Below are positions 33,651 to 34,599 of a DNA stretch of 34,599 nt, one piece after another (the first letter of the stretch is position 1; each line of letters starts with the position of its first letter). The position numbers were made by a program, and so were the translations under genes. Origin of the DNA: Azolla pinnata (lineage: Eukaryota > Streptophyta > Polypodiopsida > Salviniales > Salviniaceae); assembly GCA_037176905.1 (NCBI GenBank), contig JBBBWG010029054.1, positions 1 to 34,599 of the forward strand. Reading direction: 5' to 3'. Under the pieces are notes generated by a model, which had not been told where the DNA came from, searched no databases, and saw nothing but the letters and a program-made list of their open reading frames with translations.

Positions 33651-34599
33651 TGCGGTTGCTGCTATTCTGCCACCGAAGACAGGTCTTCGAGATTTGAACG
33701 TTTTAATAACGAGGCTGAGGATACGAGTGGGTCTGCTGAAGAAATCGACAAGACGCATACAGAAAGCTTTCTACACGCTTCATGAGGAGATGTATTATTT
33801 GTATTTTTCTACTTTTCTACGACTCTGGAAGTGATTTGCTAGGCGCATAAGAATCGCCATGTTGATTATGCAACAACAAAGATCAATATCGACCGATTGC
33901 ACTGGAATTGATCAGGAGAGTACGTACGTACGTCAGGCTGATCCAACATCCTTCGATCACGGAGAAAGTGGCAAGAAGATGTCACTACGATTTCGTGAAG
34001 GTTTGGCTATTCTCCTCCGCAAATAATGTAGCATCGATGTCTAGGGCGAGCTAAAGGATTGAAGTGTTAAGCCGAAGTTCTAACTTCTACAGACGAGGCA
34101 TAGTGAAACTTCTAGTGTAGCTAGCAAATCGAATAAAGTTGTCAAGCATCTGGCACCGCTCAGAGGTGTCTGCTTCAGAATCAGAAAGCGATTTTCTTCA
34201 GGTGGCACACCATGCGACATCACGATTCCGTCGCCATGTAAGAGAAGCAATATTTTCACATCCGTCCGGGGTCGCTGCAAATCATCGATGATCGCAGGAA
34301 AGTCGAGGAGAAATGTGACACCGAATCGCGCTCTCGGAAATTTCACGGCAAATATTACTTACATGCATTCTCCCTTACACTACTGAGCATATATGTTCAT
34401 GGGATATAAAGCTGTGACGAGAAGAGCTGCTTTCTGGAGGTCATTTTGTTTGTTTTATCCAACAGCAGAAGGAACCGATTCTGATGCACAGCTATGCGTT
34501 GGAAAGCTCGTGGCGAGAGCTACGCAAACGTATAGAATTGGAAAACCCAAGAGGGCACATTGGATCTGGCACCAGAAGTAGCGGATTCTGGAGCGCAAA
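33651..34599. other. Right end of window, no gene recognised
   Basis: This is single-copy-looking sequence. Short frames exist (for example 34346-34080 minus and 34393-34581 plus) without recognisable motifs or plausible splice-linked partners. A gene cut by the window edge cannot be excluded. Confidence 0.45.

Noticed and set aside
31227..33758. An 843-codon open frame on the minus strand taken as one protein
   Set aside because: Only the part from 32138 matches a protein family. The rest is simple-repeat translation (Cys/His/Met, Lys/Glu/Arg repeats) and probable leader or promoter.

Overview
The window is nuclear DNA from a land plant. It has five intron-rich housekeeping genes, all reconstructable exon by exon. 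The plant marks are an organellar-type monodehydroascorbate reductase, a plant-type J-domain protein with a C-terminal DUF3444 region, a lectin-receptor-kinase tail, and telo-box motifs (AAACCCTAA) near two genes. Protein details such as the ribosomal protein S13 residues KGHGLGPEIP and LPPNWK look more like bryophyte, fern or lycophyte versions than flowering-plant ones. This is inference from memory of the family, and I cannot name the species.

Layout from left to right: (1) 1-2015, a tandem satellite of about 117 bp units. (2) 2016-6221, mostly unassigned, with the last exon of a G-type-lectin-like receptor kinase at 4441-4680 and a telomere-like motif near 5250. (3) 9106-6222 on the minus strand, NRPB7 (RNA polymerase II subunit 7), with tandem repeats inside introns 2 and 5 and a long TTC tract just upstream. 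(4) 11477-15722, plastid/mitochondrial-type monodehydroascorbate reductase, preceded by a 0.7 kb ATGC-type repeat. (5) 17756-20117, ribosomal protein S13, preceded by a nested mini/microsatellite. (6) 20733-22290, a short duplication and a 193 bp tandem repeat that holds a 10-N assembly gap. (7) 22541-28444, the coatomer gamma subunit, with 19 coding exons. (8) 32138-29925 on the minus strand, the J-domain/DUF3444 protein, preceded by a CTTGCTTC tract and an ATGC-type repeat. (9) 33651-34599, no gene seen.

The genes do not form one pathway. Together they cover transcription (NRPB7), ascorbate recycling (MDAR), translation (RPS13), Golgi-ER vesicle coats (COPG) and chaperoning (J protein). NRPB7 and MDAR are divergent; COPG and the J-protein gene are convergent. 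I found no mobile-element genes, tRNAs, rRNAs or CRISPR arrays.

The most notable features are three introns with GC instead of GT donors among 43 coding introns, and long simple repeats lying directly upstream of every complete gene. I did not find a convincing new multi-gene system here. Several very long open frames in the repeat tracts are artefacts of stop-free tetranucleotide repeats.
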